DNA of 36,686 bases from Ruminococcus sp. CAG:382 (GTDB lineage: Bacteria > Bacillota > Clostridia > Oscillospirales > CAG-382), in NCBI GenBank assembly GCA_000433115.1, contig FR892195.1, positions 2,523 through 39,208 of the forward strand, in the 5' to 3' direction. A model generated the notes under the pieces. That model searched no databases. It was not told the DNA's origin and saw nothing but the letters and a program-made list of their open reading frames with translations. Both the position numbers and the translations under genes were made by a program. This document shows, piece after piece, positions 24,090 through 32,191 of the stretch; position 1 is the first letter of the stretch; each line of letters opens with the position of its first letter.

Positions 24090-24719
24090 ATGAACAAAGT
24101 CGTAGTCTTTAATCATCCTATGATCGCACACAAGCTCACTCTTATGCGCATGAAGGAAACAGGCGCAAAGGATTTCCGCGATCTCCTCACCGAAATTTCA
24201 ATGCTTATGGCATATGAAATCACACGGGATATTCCTCTTGAACAGGTCGAAATCGAAACTCCCATATGCAAAACCATGCAGCCCAAGGTTTCGGGTAAAA
24301 AGCTGGCTATTGTGCCTATTCTCCGCGCGGGTCTCGGCATGGTGGACGGCTTTCTTCAGATTGTACCCGTTGCAAAGGTCGGTCATATAGGTCTTTACCG
24401 TGATCCGGAGACAATGCTCCCTGTTGAGTATTATTTCAAAATGCCGCCCGATATAACCGAGCGTACCGCAATTATTCTCGATCCTATGCTTGCGACCGGC
24501 GGCAGCTCTGTCGCTGCAATCGACAGCCTCAAGAAACGCGGCTGCCATGACATCATGCTTATGAATCTCATCGCCGCTCCGGAAGGAATTGAAGAGGTCA
24601 GAAGAAAGCATCCCGATGTTAACATATATGTTGCTGCGGTTGACGAAAAACTCAATGAACATTGTTACATCATTCCCGGTCTCGGCGATGCGGGCGACCG
24701 TCTGTTCGGTACCAAATAA
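24090..24719 (+). CDS. upp: Uracil phosphoribosyltransferase
   Basis: A 209-residue enzyme that makes UMP from uracil and PRPP in pyrimidine salvage. The PRPP loop is ILDPMLATGGSS, the uracil-binding end is YIIPGLGDAGDRLFGT, and the N-terminus HPMIAHKLTLMR is typical. The ATG at 24090 has AAAGGAAG six bases upstream and gives the usual family length; the ATG at 24057 would add 11 residues without a ribosome binding site. Its stop overlaps the start of ung (TAATG), so the genes are coupled. A shared theme of uracil handling links salvage of the free base with its removal from DNA. Confidence 0.96.
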   Translation: MNKVVVFNHPMIAHKLTLMRMKETGAKDFRDLLTEISMLMAYEITRDIPLEQVEIETPICKTMQPKVSGKKLAIVPILRAGLGMVDGFLQIVPVAKVGHIGLYRDPETMLPVEYYFKMPPDITERTAIILDPMLATGGSSVAAIDSLKKRGCHDIMLMNLIAAPEGIEEVRRKHPDVNIYVAAVDEKLNEHCYIIPGLGDAGDRLFGTK

Positions 24720-25384
24720 TGGTCTCCATCGGTAACGATTGGGATGCTATTCTTGCGGATGAATTCAAAAAGCCGTATTATGCCGAGCTTCGTCGATTTC
24801 TGAAGGCAGAATACGGTTCGCGGGTCATTTACCCGTCGATGTACGATATTTTCAACGCTTTCAGGTACACCGCATACGGCGATGTGAAGGTGGTCCTGCT
24901 CGGTCAGGATCCGTATCACGGCGCGGGACAGGCGCATGGGCTTTGCTTTTCAGTAAAGGACGGTGTTGCGCCTCCTCCGTCGCTCGTCAACATCTTTAAG
25001 GAATTGCATAATGATGTCGGATGTGCCGTGCCGCAAAGCGGATGTCTCACAAAATGGGCGGAGAGGGGAGTCATGCTGTTAAACAGCGTTCTTACCGTCC
25101 GCGAAGGCGCGGCGGGTTCTCACCGCGGAAAGGGTTGGGAAACATTCACCGATTCGGTTATTTCGCGACTCAACGACCGCAAAGTGCCTATTGTGTTCAT
25201 GTTGTGGGGCAATTATGCAAAGAGCAAGATTCCGCTGATCACATCTGACAGGCATCTTGTGCTAACCGCGGCACATCCGAGTCCGCTTTCGGCTTCGTAT
25301 GGCTTTTTCGGATGCAGACATTTTTCAAAAGCAAACGATTTTCTGGTCAGAAACGGTATGACGCCTGTCGATTGGCAGCTCTGA
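24719..25384 (+). CDS. ung: Uracil-DNA glycosylase
   Basis: A 221-residue family 1 glycosylase that removes uracil from DNA as the first step of base excision repair. GQDPYHGAGQAHGLCFSV holds the catalytic Asp64, and HPSPLSA has His186. PPPSLVNIF and LLNSVLTVREG are further family blocks. The start at 24719 overlaps the upp stop and gives the normal length. A codon further upstream (24662) would lie inside upp and is not needed. A short hairpin (GGCG-AGT-CGCC, 25403-25413) followed by TCTTTAATTTATTTT may be its terminator. Confidence 0.96.
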   Translation: MVSIGNDWDAILADEFKKPYYAELRRFLKAEYGSRVIYPSMYDIFNAFRYTAYGDVKVVLLGQDPYHGAGQAHGLCFSVKDGVAPPPSLVNIFKELHNDVGCAVPQSGCLTKWAERGVMLLNSVLTVREGAAGSHRGKGWETFTDSVISRLNDRKVPIVFMLWGNYAKSKIPLITSDRHLVLTAAHPSPLSASYGFFGCRHFSKANDFLVRNGMTPVDWQL

Positions 25385-25717
25385 TTACAGCCTGACTGCT
25401 TTGGCGAGTCGCCTCTTTAATTTATTTTCAGCAATTTCAGGAGAATTTCAGTAAAAACCATTTGCGTTGCTGCTTGTTGCAGCAATCCTCAATATTACGA
25501 AATGCTTCTCAAGCTTCAGGAATACCGAAAGCGCAGTATGAGTACAGGTAACGGTTAATATGATACGTCTTGATATTTGACATAGTGTACAAAAATACGG
25601 TGCCGGGTTTGTTGAATATGAATAAATATCCGTGCGTTTGACAGAAAGAGGTTGACAGACGACAGAACGAGTGATATAATCGTATCGTTACAAAAACACT
25701 TTTTTAGGAGGATTATA
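25385..25717. other. Intergenic region between ung and the solute-binding protein gene
   Basis: It holds a weak terminator-like hairpin at 25403-25421, three TTTCAG words at 25426, 25435 and 25446, and a perfect 7-bp inverted repeat TTGCTGC/GCAGCAA at 25467-25485 with a 5-base loop but no T-run. The promoter and ribosome binding site of the next gene lie at its end. I see no gene or recognisable RNA in the rest. Confidence 0.6.
25652..25680 (+). promoter_or_regulatory. Consensus promoter of the solute-binding protein gene
   Basis: TTGACA (25652-25657), a 17-bp spacer and TATAAT (25675-25680), with extended GTGATATAAT. AGGAGG (25706-25711) then precedes the ATG. Together these predict strong expression. 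Confidence 0.9.
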
Positions 25718-27256
25718 ATGAAAAAGCTTTATGCTTTGTTGCTTGTTGTGGTTATGCTCGCCGCATCTCTTGTGGCATGTAACGACAACAACACAAATTC
25801 GGAGCCCACTGACCAGTCAAAGGGCAATGAGTCGACTGCATCAGTCGGCGAAGCAAGCGAGGCTGTCAGCGAACCCGAAAATGCCGGTTGCTGGCTCCCC
25901 GAAAAAACATGGAATACAACCCTTACATGGGCTACCGCGTACAACGAGGAAGATTCCACTTCCGACGTTCGTTACTATGAAATCTGGTGCGAAGAGGATC
26001 TCGGCGATATTGTAAGCCAGGCTGTCGTCGAGCGTTCGCGTTGGCTCGAATCAGAGTATGGCATTTCGATTGAAATGGTTTATAATCCGAAGGACGGCGT
26101 AGTTTCCTATGCCGAGCTTTGCGCCGAGAGCGATATGCCTCTCGATGTTATCACGGGCGCTGCTCATGCGATAGCTCCTACCTTGGAAAAAGGTTATTTC
26201 TATGATTTCAAGGAAATCAATGCACAGTACAATGACGGCAAGGGCTGGCTCAGACTCAATGAGAATTACTGGGATCAGAACTCCATGCGCGATTATTCTT
26301 TTGCAAACAGAGTTTTCATGCTGACCGGCGATATCTGCCTTTATGACGATGAAACCACTTGGGCAATGTTCTTCAACAAGGGAATGGCACAGGAATACGG
26401 CATTGAAAGCCCCTATAAGACCGTTAAGGACGGCAATTGGACCATTGATCTGCTTCACGAATACTGCAAGCAGGTTACCATGGCTACCGGCGATAAGCTT
26501 ACATGGGTTGCCGAGGATCATAACAAGTGGGGCATGGTCACTCAGTCGTTTGACTGCATTATGTTCATGATGGGTTGCGGTCAAAGCATGGTTGCAAAGG
26601 ATACCAACGATCTTCCTTATCTCCGCATTGATGAACAGAGAAACATTGACGTCGCTCAGAAGGTCGTTTCCATGCTTATCGACGAAAACTTTGTCGGCTT
26701 CGCAGACTTCTACGGTGCTTGGAACTCCGGTGTTTACGATGTTGAAACGCAGATGTTCGCAAACGGCGATGCTCTTTTCATGCCTCATAGCATGACAATG
26801 CTCAACAGCCAGAAAATCAAGGAGTCTGAAGTTGATATCGGCGTTATCCCCATGCCCAAAGCAGATGAGATCCAGGAAGACTATTCTTCCTCCTCCAATG
26901 TTTACGGTCTTCAGATGGTAGCTGTTCCGATCACCAATACCGCTAACCTCGAAGCTACTCTTTATGCTCTCGAGGCTATGGCTTGGTACGGTCAGCAGTA
27001 CGTTACTCCTCAGTACTATGAGAAGGTCCTCAAGCTCCAGAAATTCCGTGATGAGGACGCCGAAGAAATGCTCGATCTGATCTTCAAGAACAGAACCTAT
27101 GATATGGCTATCGCCTACAACTTCTCTGATATGATTCAGTTTTACAATAAACTGCTCGGCGGTAGAACGACCGACATCGTTTCCAAGTTCGATGCAAGTC
27201 GTCAAGCATATCAGGAAGCAATTGATAACGCGATCGCAACATTCACACAGCAGTAA
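25718..27256 (+). CDS. ABC-transporter extracellular solute-binding lipoprotein
   Basis: A 512-residue lipoprotein. The signal peptide ends in S-L-V-A-C (Cys21), followed by an Asn/Ser/Glu-rich linker of about 45 residues. The rest matches family 1 extracellular solute-binding proteins for sugars or oligosaccharides: ETTWAMFFNKGMAQEYGI, DGNWTIDLLHEYCKQV and FANGDALFMPHS are characteristic of clostridial members. It should bind a glycan fragment outside the cell and deliver it to a permease, but no permease or ATPase gene is nearby, so those must be encoded elsewhere. Promoter and ribosome binding site are both near consensus, and the codons seem richer in T-ending forms than in neighbours. 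A terminator follows, then a DUF4855 lipoprotein gene. The ligand is unknown. Confidence 0.9.
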   Translation: MKKLYALLLVVVMLAASLVACNDNNTNSEPTDQSKGNESTASVGEASEAVSEPENAGCWLPEKTWNTTLTWATAYNEEDSTSDVRYYEIWCEEDLGDIVSQAVVERSRWLESEYGISIEMVYNPKDGVVSYAELCAESDMPLDVITGAAHAIAPTLEKGYFYDFKEINAQYNDGKGWLRLNENYWDQNSMRDYSFANRVFMLTGDICLYDDETTWAMFFNKGMAQEYGIESPYKTVKDGNWTIDLLHEYCKQVTMATGDKLTWVAEDHNKWGMVTQSFDCIMFMMGCGQSMVAKDTNDLPYLRIDEQRNIDVAQKVVSMLIDENFVGFADFYGAWNSGVYDVETQMFANGDALFMPHSMTMLNSQKIKESEVDIGVIPMPKADEIQEDYSSSSNVYGLQMVAVPITNTANLEATLYALEAMAWYGQQYVTPQYYEKVLKLQKFRDEDAEEMLDLIFKNRTYDMAIAYNFSDMIQFYNKLLGGRTTDIVSKFDASRQAYQEAIDNAIATFTQQ

Positions 27257-27266
27257 TTGTTCGCAA

Positions 27267-27300
27267 AACGCCGCGACACAAAGTCGCGGCGTTCTTTGAT
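27267..27300 (+). terminator. Terminator after the solute-binding protein gene
   Basis: An 11-bp stem AACGCCGCGAC (27267-27277) / GTCGCGGCGTT (27283-27293) is followed by CTTTGAT, a weak T-run. Partial readthrough into the next gene is likely, since no separate promoter is visible there. Confidence 0.75.
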
Positions 27301-27319
27301 ATGATTCGGAGAAAAACAT

Positions 27320-29971
27320 ATGAAAAAAAATATTTGCCTTATTCTCTGCCTGATGATGCTGATTTCGGTATTTGCATCCTGCAATGATGCGCAGACGAAC
27401 GAAAGCTCGGATGCGTCTGACAATTCTAACAGCGACACCGTTTCGTCGGAGACTTCGAGCGATGATATTGTCTACAACGGCGGTGAGGATATTGAAAAGC
27501 TCTTTACGACAGTGTTGCCGGCAGACAGGGAATATATAAACGTCGCAAAGAACGCAAAATACACATTCAGCCGTGAACCGTCTGATAAGTATCCGGATTC
27601 GGGCAACCTACTCACCGATTCCGTGCGCGGCTCGTTGGAGAGTGTTTCGGGATTTGTCGGTTTCATCGGTAAAAAGCCTATTGAAATCACTCTTGATCTC
27701 GGTCGGAAAATTGACGGCATCTGCGGCTTTTCGATCGATAATATCATCGATACCGAATATGGTCGCGGCACTCCCAGAAGCGCAGCATTCTATGTTTCGG
27801 ACGATGGCGAAAATTATGTTAAAGCTGCTTCAAGTGCGGTTTACACACTGATGACCGGCGGCGGAAGACGTATTTACAAGATTGAAGTCTATACCGAAAA
27901 GGGGTTTTCGGCACGTTATGTCAGGCTTGTTCTCGATGATATACTCATCAACTGGACGCTGCTTGACGAATTCAAAGTTTATACATGCACGGAAAAGAAG
28001 CCCGAGGAGCCTATACGCGACGAAGAGACGTATTATAGAAACGACGACATGCCCAATGTGACCGAGGAGCTTTACTGGGATTCTTCAGAAAGCGACTTTG
28101 AGGATCAGATTAATCTCATTTCCGGTCTGGGACAGCGCATCTATTCCCACGCTGCGCTCAGCGACGAACTTAAAACAGATTATTTTAATACTCCCGCTTC
28201 AATAACTGCGCTTACCGACGGCAAGCACGGCAAGTATTCATACACCGATCCGTCAAATGCTCACTTTACCGGCGGTGCAGGCAGAGACATAATTTATGAT
28301 CTCGGCAAGCTCTCTACGGTCAATTATGCGACAATTGACTGCATGGTTGCGACGGATGCGGGAATCAATGTTCCCGAAATGGTTATTGTTCAGCTTTCAG
28401 AGGACGGTGTCGAATGGCAGTCTGTCGCTGTTGAGAGAGCTTCATCTTTTGCCGGATATTTTGTCGGAAAAGAAGCCTGGTCAAAGCTTACGGTCACTTT
28501 TAATGCCGAAGCATATAAGGCGCGCTTTGTCAAATTTGCGATCAGCATCAGTACACATTGCTGGATGAGCGAAATTGAAGTTTTCGGTTCCAAGAAGATT
28601 ACCGACAATGCAAAGAAGCTTGAAGGCCCTTCCGCAAGTATCGGCGATGATATGTATGTCAACGCATACCCGTCACTTGACGTTCTCGGCGGCTCCGAAA
28701 ACATTTATCTTGCTTATAACTACAAGGTTGAAAACCGTACTGCGGGTCTCCGAAGCAAGGAACAGTACAAGCCGCTTGTCGGTTATTATGACAAGGACGG
28801 AAATCTGAAGGATTTCTTCTTTGATTCTTATCTTTACCTCCCGTGTTCCACAACCTGCCCGTCAGGCGGTCTGCTCTGGGAATCGGAGTCTCAGCCCTCT
28901 GTCATGAGCGACTGGCTTGATTATGAAGCTGATCTCTGGGCTGACGGCTACAATATTCAGGCGCTCAACGAAGCTGTCGGGGAGGTCAAGGAAGAACTCG
29001 GACAGTCCGATTACAAAGCTTACGTTTATCTTTCCATATTCAATCTTGCGTCGGTCGACAACAAATTCGGCGACATTGACGGCGATGGTGTTGTCGAAAA
29101 CGCGAACAACATAGGGGACCGTATCAAGATCGCACAATGGTGGATTGACAGAAACATTGAAAAGTACAATGCCGCAGGTTTTGAGAATCTCAAGCTCAAC
29201 GGTTTCTATTGGTACGATGAGGGTATCGGTCTCGGTGATGCCGAAAAGCGTCAGATGATCGATTTCATCGTGAATTACGTTCATTCCAAGGGATATTATA
29301 TAATCTGGATCCCGTATTATCAGGCATCCGGTTATTCGTCATGGAAGGACTGCGGCTTCGATTGCGCTAATATGCAGCCGAACTATATGTTCACTGAAGG
29401 CTCGACCGAACAGCGTGTTTATGACAATGCCAAGTTTGCCGCCGCATACGGTATGGGTGTTGAAATCGAGGTTGACGGCAATGTGTTCAGCGGTGACAAT
29501 GACGCATTCACACCGAGCAGATATGACAGGTATCTTTCATATCTCAAGGTCGGTGTCGAAAAGGGATACATGAACAGCATCAAGATGTATTACTGCGATG
29601 CGGTTCCCGGCGTATATCTTACAGCTTACAACAACAGCGATCCTAAATATCACGGAATATATGATATTACTTATCTTTATGCAAAGAGAAAGCTTTCGCT
29701 CGATGACCCGGGTAAGACGTTTGATAACGCGCCTGTGGTCGTCACCGCAAATGAAAAATTCAGCGGAAATCTTGTCTCCGACAATATATACAGTCAGTAT
29801 ACCATCAAATACGGTGCGCGTCACGGATCGTTCGCGCTTACTTCAAACGGCGCTTTCAAGTATACCCCCGATGAAAACTTTGTAGGAGAAGATACTATCG
29901 TGCTGACGTTGAATAATGGTATAGCTGAGGGTGAAGTTACTCTCACCATAAGAGTAGAGCCTGCAAAATAG
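27320..29971 (+). CDS. Multidomain DUF4855 lipoprotein with discoidin-like and cadherin-like domains
   Basis: An 883-residue surface lipoprotein (signal peptide ending V-F-A-S-C, Cys21, then a Ser/Asp-rich linker to about 55). Residues about 74-222 and 275-423 are two discoidin (F5/8C)-like carbohydrate-binding modules, each with a DLG strand and a RFVKF/RYVRL strand near the end. Residues about 445-785 match DUF4855, a TIM-barrel glycosidase-like family of uncertain activity, with GFYWYDEG and GVEIEVDG carrying conserved acids. A DIDGDGVVE loop (585-593) looks calcium-binding. Residues about 803-880 resemble a tandem-95/cadherin-like beta domain. I infer glycan binding or cleavage outside the cell, supplying the neighbouring solute-binding protein. 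Catalysis is not proven. Confidence 0.82.
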   Translation: MKKNICLILCLMMLISVFASCNDAQTNESSDASDNSNSDTVSSETSSDDIVYNGGEDIEKLFTTVLPADREYINVAKNAKYTFSREPSDKYPDSGNLLTDSVRGSLESVSGFVGFIGKKPIEITLDLGRKIDGICGFSIDNIIDTEYGRGTPRSAAFYVSDDGENYVKAASSAVYTLMTGGGRRIYKIEVYTEKGFSARYVRLVLDDILINWTLLDEFKVYTCTEKKPEEPIRDEETYYRNDDMPNVTEELYWDSSESDFEDQINLISGLGQRIYSHAALSDELKTDYFNTPASITALTDGKHGKYSYTDPSNAHFTGGAGRDIIYDLGKLSTVNYATIDCMVATDAGINVPEMVIVQLSEDGVEWQSVAVERASSFAGYFVGKEAWSKLTVTFNAEAYKARFVKFAISISTHCWMSEIEVFGSKKITDNAKKLEGPSASIGDDMYVNAYPSLDVLGGSENIYLAYNYKVENRTAGLRSKEQYKPLVGYYDKDGNLKDFFFDSYLYLPCSTTCPSGGLLWESESQPSVMSDWLDYEADLWADGYNIQALNEAVGEVKEELGQSDYKAYVYLSIFNLASVDNKFGDIDGDGVVENANNIGDRIKIAQWWIDRNIEKYNAAGFENLKLNGFYWYDEGIGLGDAEKRQMIDFIVNYVHSKGYYIIWIPYYQASGYSSWKDCGFDCANMQPNYMFTEGSTEQRVYDNAKFAAAYGMGVEIEVDGNVFSGDNDAFTPSRYDRYLSYLKVGVEKGYMNSIKMYYCDAVPGVYLTAYNNSDPKYHGIYDITYLYAKRKLSLDDPGKTFDNAPVVVTANEKFSGNLVSDNIYSQYTIKYGARHGSFALTSNGAFKYTPDENFVGEDTIVLTLNNGIAEGEVTLTIRVEPAK

Positions 29972-29982
29972 GGTTTCGACTT

Positions 29983-30711
29983 ATGGACAGTATCGAAAAG
30001 CTGAAAGATATGATCGCGTCGTCGGAGAACATTGTTTTCTTCGGCGGCGCCGGAGTATCGACAGAGAGCGGCATTCCGGATTTCAGGAGTGCCGACGGTA
30101 TATATAGCCGCGATGCAGTTATTCCGCCGGAACGTATTCTCAGCCATACATTCTTCATCAATCACACCGCAGAATTCTTTGATTTTTACAAGTCAAATAT
30201 GATTTTTCCGGATGCAAAACCGAATGCCGCACATCTCGCGCTTGCATCGCTGGAATCTGACGGAAAGCTCAGGGCTGTGGTAACGCAGAATATTGACGGA
30301 CTTCATCAGGCTGCGGGAAGCAAAAAGGTTTTTGAACTTCACGGCTCGGTACACAGAAACCATTGCATGGAATGCGGCAGATTCTTTGATGCCGCATACA
30401 TTATGAATTCCTACGGAATACCGAAATGCGATGTCTGCGGCGGAGTCGTAAAGCCGGATGTCGTATTGTATGAAGAAGCACTGGATGACAGAGTCTGCGA
30501 CGGTGCCGTCAGAGCAATTGCCGATGCGGATATGCTGATCGTGGGCGGAACATCATTGTCGGTTTATCCTGCGGCGGGATTTGTCAGGTATTATTCCGGC
30601 AGCAGGCTTGTCATCATCAATGCAAGTGCCACCCGATACGATGACCTTGCCGATTTCACAATATCAATGCCTATCGGAAAGGTTCTCGGCAAAGCGGTTT
30701 CGATTTCGTAA
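29983..30711 (+). CDS. cobB: Sirtuin-type NAD-dependent protein deacylase
   Basis: A 242-residue Sir2-family enzyme that removes acyl groups from lysines using NAD. GAGVSTESGIPDFRS (22-36) is the NAD loop, TQNIDGLHQ (101-109) the second motif, and His120 in ELHGSVHRNHC the catalytic base. Cys128, Cys131, Cys149 and Cys152 form the structural zinc site. GGTSLSVYPAAG and NASATRYD complete the Rossmann fold. Length and motifs suit a class U or class III bacterial sirtuin. It begins 11 bases after the DUF4855 gene with only a weak ribosome binding site, so it may be partly co-transcribed, and is closed by a terminator. Confidence 0.94.
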   Translation: MDSIEKLKDMIASSENIVFFGGAGVSTESGIPDFRSADGIYSRDAVIPPERILSHTFFINHTAEFFDFYKSNMIFPDAKPNAAHLALASLESDGKLRAVVTQNIDGLHQAAGSKKVFELHGSVHRNHCMECGRFFDAAYIMNSYGIPKCDVCGGVVKPDVVLYEEALDDRVCDGAVRAIADADMLIVGGTSLSVYPAAGFVRYYSGSRLVIINASATRYDDLADFTISMPIGKVLGKAVSIS

Positions 30712-30725
30712 AAAGTCACTATTGA

Positions 30726-30764
30726 AAAACGGACCTGCACATCAAAGTGCAAGTCCGTTTTAAT
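30726..30764 (+). terminator. Terminator after the sirtuin gene
   Basis: The arms AAAACGGAC CTGCAC and GTGCA AGTCCGTTTT pair with one mismatched base around an ATCAAA loop, followed by TTTTAATTA. The minus-strand reading may also close nth. Confidence 0.8.
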
Positions 30765-30825
30765 TAGCGATTTTTTGATCATGCTGCATATACGGAGGTG
30801 AAGATCGGACGAGAAGGCAGGGAAG

Positions 30826-31476
30826 TCATTGCTTTACCGTACCGTTGCACAATCCCGCTTCGCGGATGAAGCAGGAATCGCATTTCGGAGCGCGTGCCGA
30901 GCATATTTCTCTTCCGAAATGGACCGCACGGTGGCAGAATGCGGATTGTTCGTCTGTCGGAATAAGCGGAGTGAGCGCGTTTTCCACCTTTCGGGGATCT
31001 GTACTGTCGGCAAAACCCAAGCGGTTTGCGATGCGTATCATATGAGTGTCCGCGACGATTCCGCCGAGTCCGAACACATCGCCTCTTATGAGATTTGCAA
31101 TCTTGCGTCCGACACCCGGAAGGGTCAGCAGGGCTTTCATGTCGGAAGGTATTTCACCGCAGAAATCCGATTCCAGCTTTACGCAGCAAGCCTTCATATT
31201 CTTCGCTTTTGCTTTGTAAAGCCCGCAAGGACGAACAACCTGTTCGAGTTCATCAAGGCTGCATTCTGCGAGAGCATGGATATCGTGGTATTTTTCAAAA
31301 AGCGGTACTGAAATAATGTTGACCCGCTTGTCGGTACACTGCGCCGAAAGGATTGCCATCATCAGCAGTCTGTACGCATTGTCGCCCGCTTCAAGTCCGC
31401 ATTTTACATCGGGATATTCTATTTCAAAAAGTCTTGCGACCGTTACAGCACGTTCACGGAGTGTCATATCATTCAT
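30826..31476 (-). CDS. nth: Endonuclease III
   Basis: A DNA glycosylase/AP lyase of about 216 residues for oxidised pyrimidines. The helix-hairpin-helix LPGVGRKIA contains catalytic Lys125, and VADTH contains Asp143, spaced 18 residues apart as in the family. The 4Fe-4S motif is C-x6-C-x2-C-x7-C near the C-terminus (Cys192, 199, 202, 210). I placed the start at the ATG at 31476, which overlaps the stop of the DUF4364 gene; the ATG at 31467 is also possible, and no strong ribosome binding site decides between them. Coupling to DUF4364 is evident from the overlap. Confidence 0.94.
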   Translation of the reverse strand: MNDMTLRERAVTVARLFEIEYPDVKCGLEAGDNAYRLLMMAILSAQCTDKRVNIISVPLFEKYHDIHALAECSLDELEQVVRPCGLYKAKAKNMKACCVKLESDFCGEIPSDMKALLTLPGVGRKIANLIRGDVFGLGGIVADTHMIRIANRLGFADSTDPRKVENALTPLIPTDEQSAFCHRAVHFGREICSARAPKCDSCFIREAGLCNGTVKQ

Positions 31477-32014
31477 CAAAAATATAGTTTACATCGCCCG
31501 AGAGCAGAGAAAGAACGCCTTTGTATACATTTTCGGCGCGGTCATCAAAGTTCTTTCTGAGCTTATCGGCGTAGTATTTTTCGGTAAGAAATACCTGCAG
31601 GTTCATAAGGACCTTGTCCTTGTCTTCGATTTTGCAGCTGAGCATATATCCGTTCGGAAGTTCTTCAAGATCACTTGAAATCCTGTTTCCGGTTTTATAA
31701 AATGCAAGCAACCGCAGTGCAGAGCGCAGAGCCTTTTCACGTACCGTGGTGAAAAGCTTCATCTGAACATTTGAAACTGCTTCTTCGCCTGCCGGAGTTA
31801 TGACGTATACCGGATGAGAGTCCTCCTTGCGTTTCTGCTCGAGGATCTGACCATTTTCAAGCAGCTCGGCAAAGCAAATGGCAAAATCAAAATAATTGAC
31901 ATAGCCGTCCTGAATAACGATATCGTTTATCATCGAAAATTCGAGCGGCTCTTTTATGTTCTTCAGCAGAAACAATATGAAAATTTTTATTTCAAACTTA
32001 TCTGTCAGCTCCAT
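31469..32014 (-). CDS. DUF4364-family protein
   Basis: A 181-residue protein matching DUF4364, a family found mainly in Clostridia. The first ~90 residues look like a winged helix (IKIFILFLLKNIKEPLEF ... GYVNYFDFAICFAELLENGQI ... VITPAGEEAV), similar to PadR or MarR folds, so DNA binding is possible. The C-terminal ~85 residues form an alpha/beta domain. No function is established to my knowledge. It overlaps nth by a few bases and is read from its own promoter, divergent from the Rnf-like genes. The transcript begins with a large hairpin. Confidence 0.85.
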   Translation of the reverse strand: MELTDKFEIKIFILFLLKNIKEPLEFSMINDIVIQDGYVNYFDFAICFAELLENGQILEQKRKEDSHPVYVITPAGEEAVSNVQMKLFTTVREKALRSALRLLAFYKTGNRISSDLEELPNGYMLSCKIEDKDKVLMNLQVFLTEKYYADKLRKNFDDRAENVYKGVLSLLSGDVNYIFDE

Positions 32015-32046
32015 GGCGGATGACTCTCCTGGTTTTTGATAACGAC

Positions 32047-32087
32047 AGCCGCCGAAAAATGCTCGGAAAACGCTTTTTCAGGCGGCT
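32047..32087 (-). promoter_or_regulatory. 5'-terminal hairpin of the DUF4364-nth transcript
   Basis: The outer arms AGCCGCC (32047-32053) and GGCGGCT (32081-32087) enclose further pairing between GAAAAATGC and GCTTTTTC. The predicted transcription start is near 32087, so the hairpin would form the very 5' end of the message. There is no T-run after it on this strand. Confidence 0.5.
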
Positions 32088-32093
32088 ATATAT

Positions 32094-32122
32094 ATAATAC
32101 TACATTTTGTTCAAAAAAACAA
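32094..32122 (-). promoter_or_regulatory. Promoter of DUF4364-nth
   Basis: On the minus strand TTGTTT (32117-32122), a 17-bp spacer and TATTAT (32094-32099). Confidence 0.55.
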
Positions 32123-32134
32123 GACAATTTTTCC

Positions 32135-32163
32135 TTGAAATTATGGTGAGTTGGTTGTATAAT
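32135..32163 (+). promoter_or_regulatory. Promoter of the rnfC-rnfD-rnfA-like operon
   Basis: TTGAAA (32135-32140), a 17-bp spacer and TATAAT (32158-32163). GGAGG (32181-32185) then lies six bases before the rnfC ATG. Confidence 0.8.
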
Positions 32164-32191
32164 AAGACGATAACGATATCGGAGGACGACT

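Noticed and set aside
25426..25485. TTTCAG repeats and the TTGCTGC/GCAGCAA palindrome as a regulatory RNA or attachment site
   Set aside because: Repeat spacing is irregular (9 and 11 bases), the hairpin has no T-run, and nothing mobile is nearby.
30795..30830. Resemblance of AGATCGGACGAGAAGG to a sequencing adapter
   Set aside because: Only the first eight bases agree with the common adapter, and the flanking genes are intact, so it is taken as chance.
32103..32115. ACATTTTGTTCA as a further LexA box
   Set aside because: It lacks the GAAC half-site at the right spacing, and neither flanking gene is a typical SOS member except by the presence of nth.
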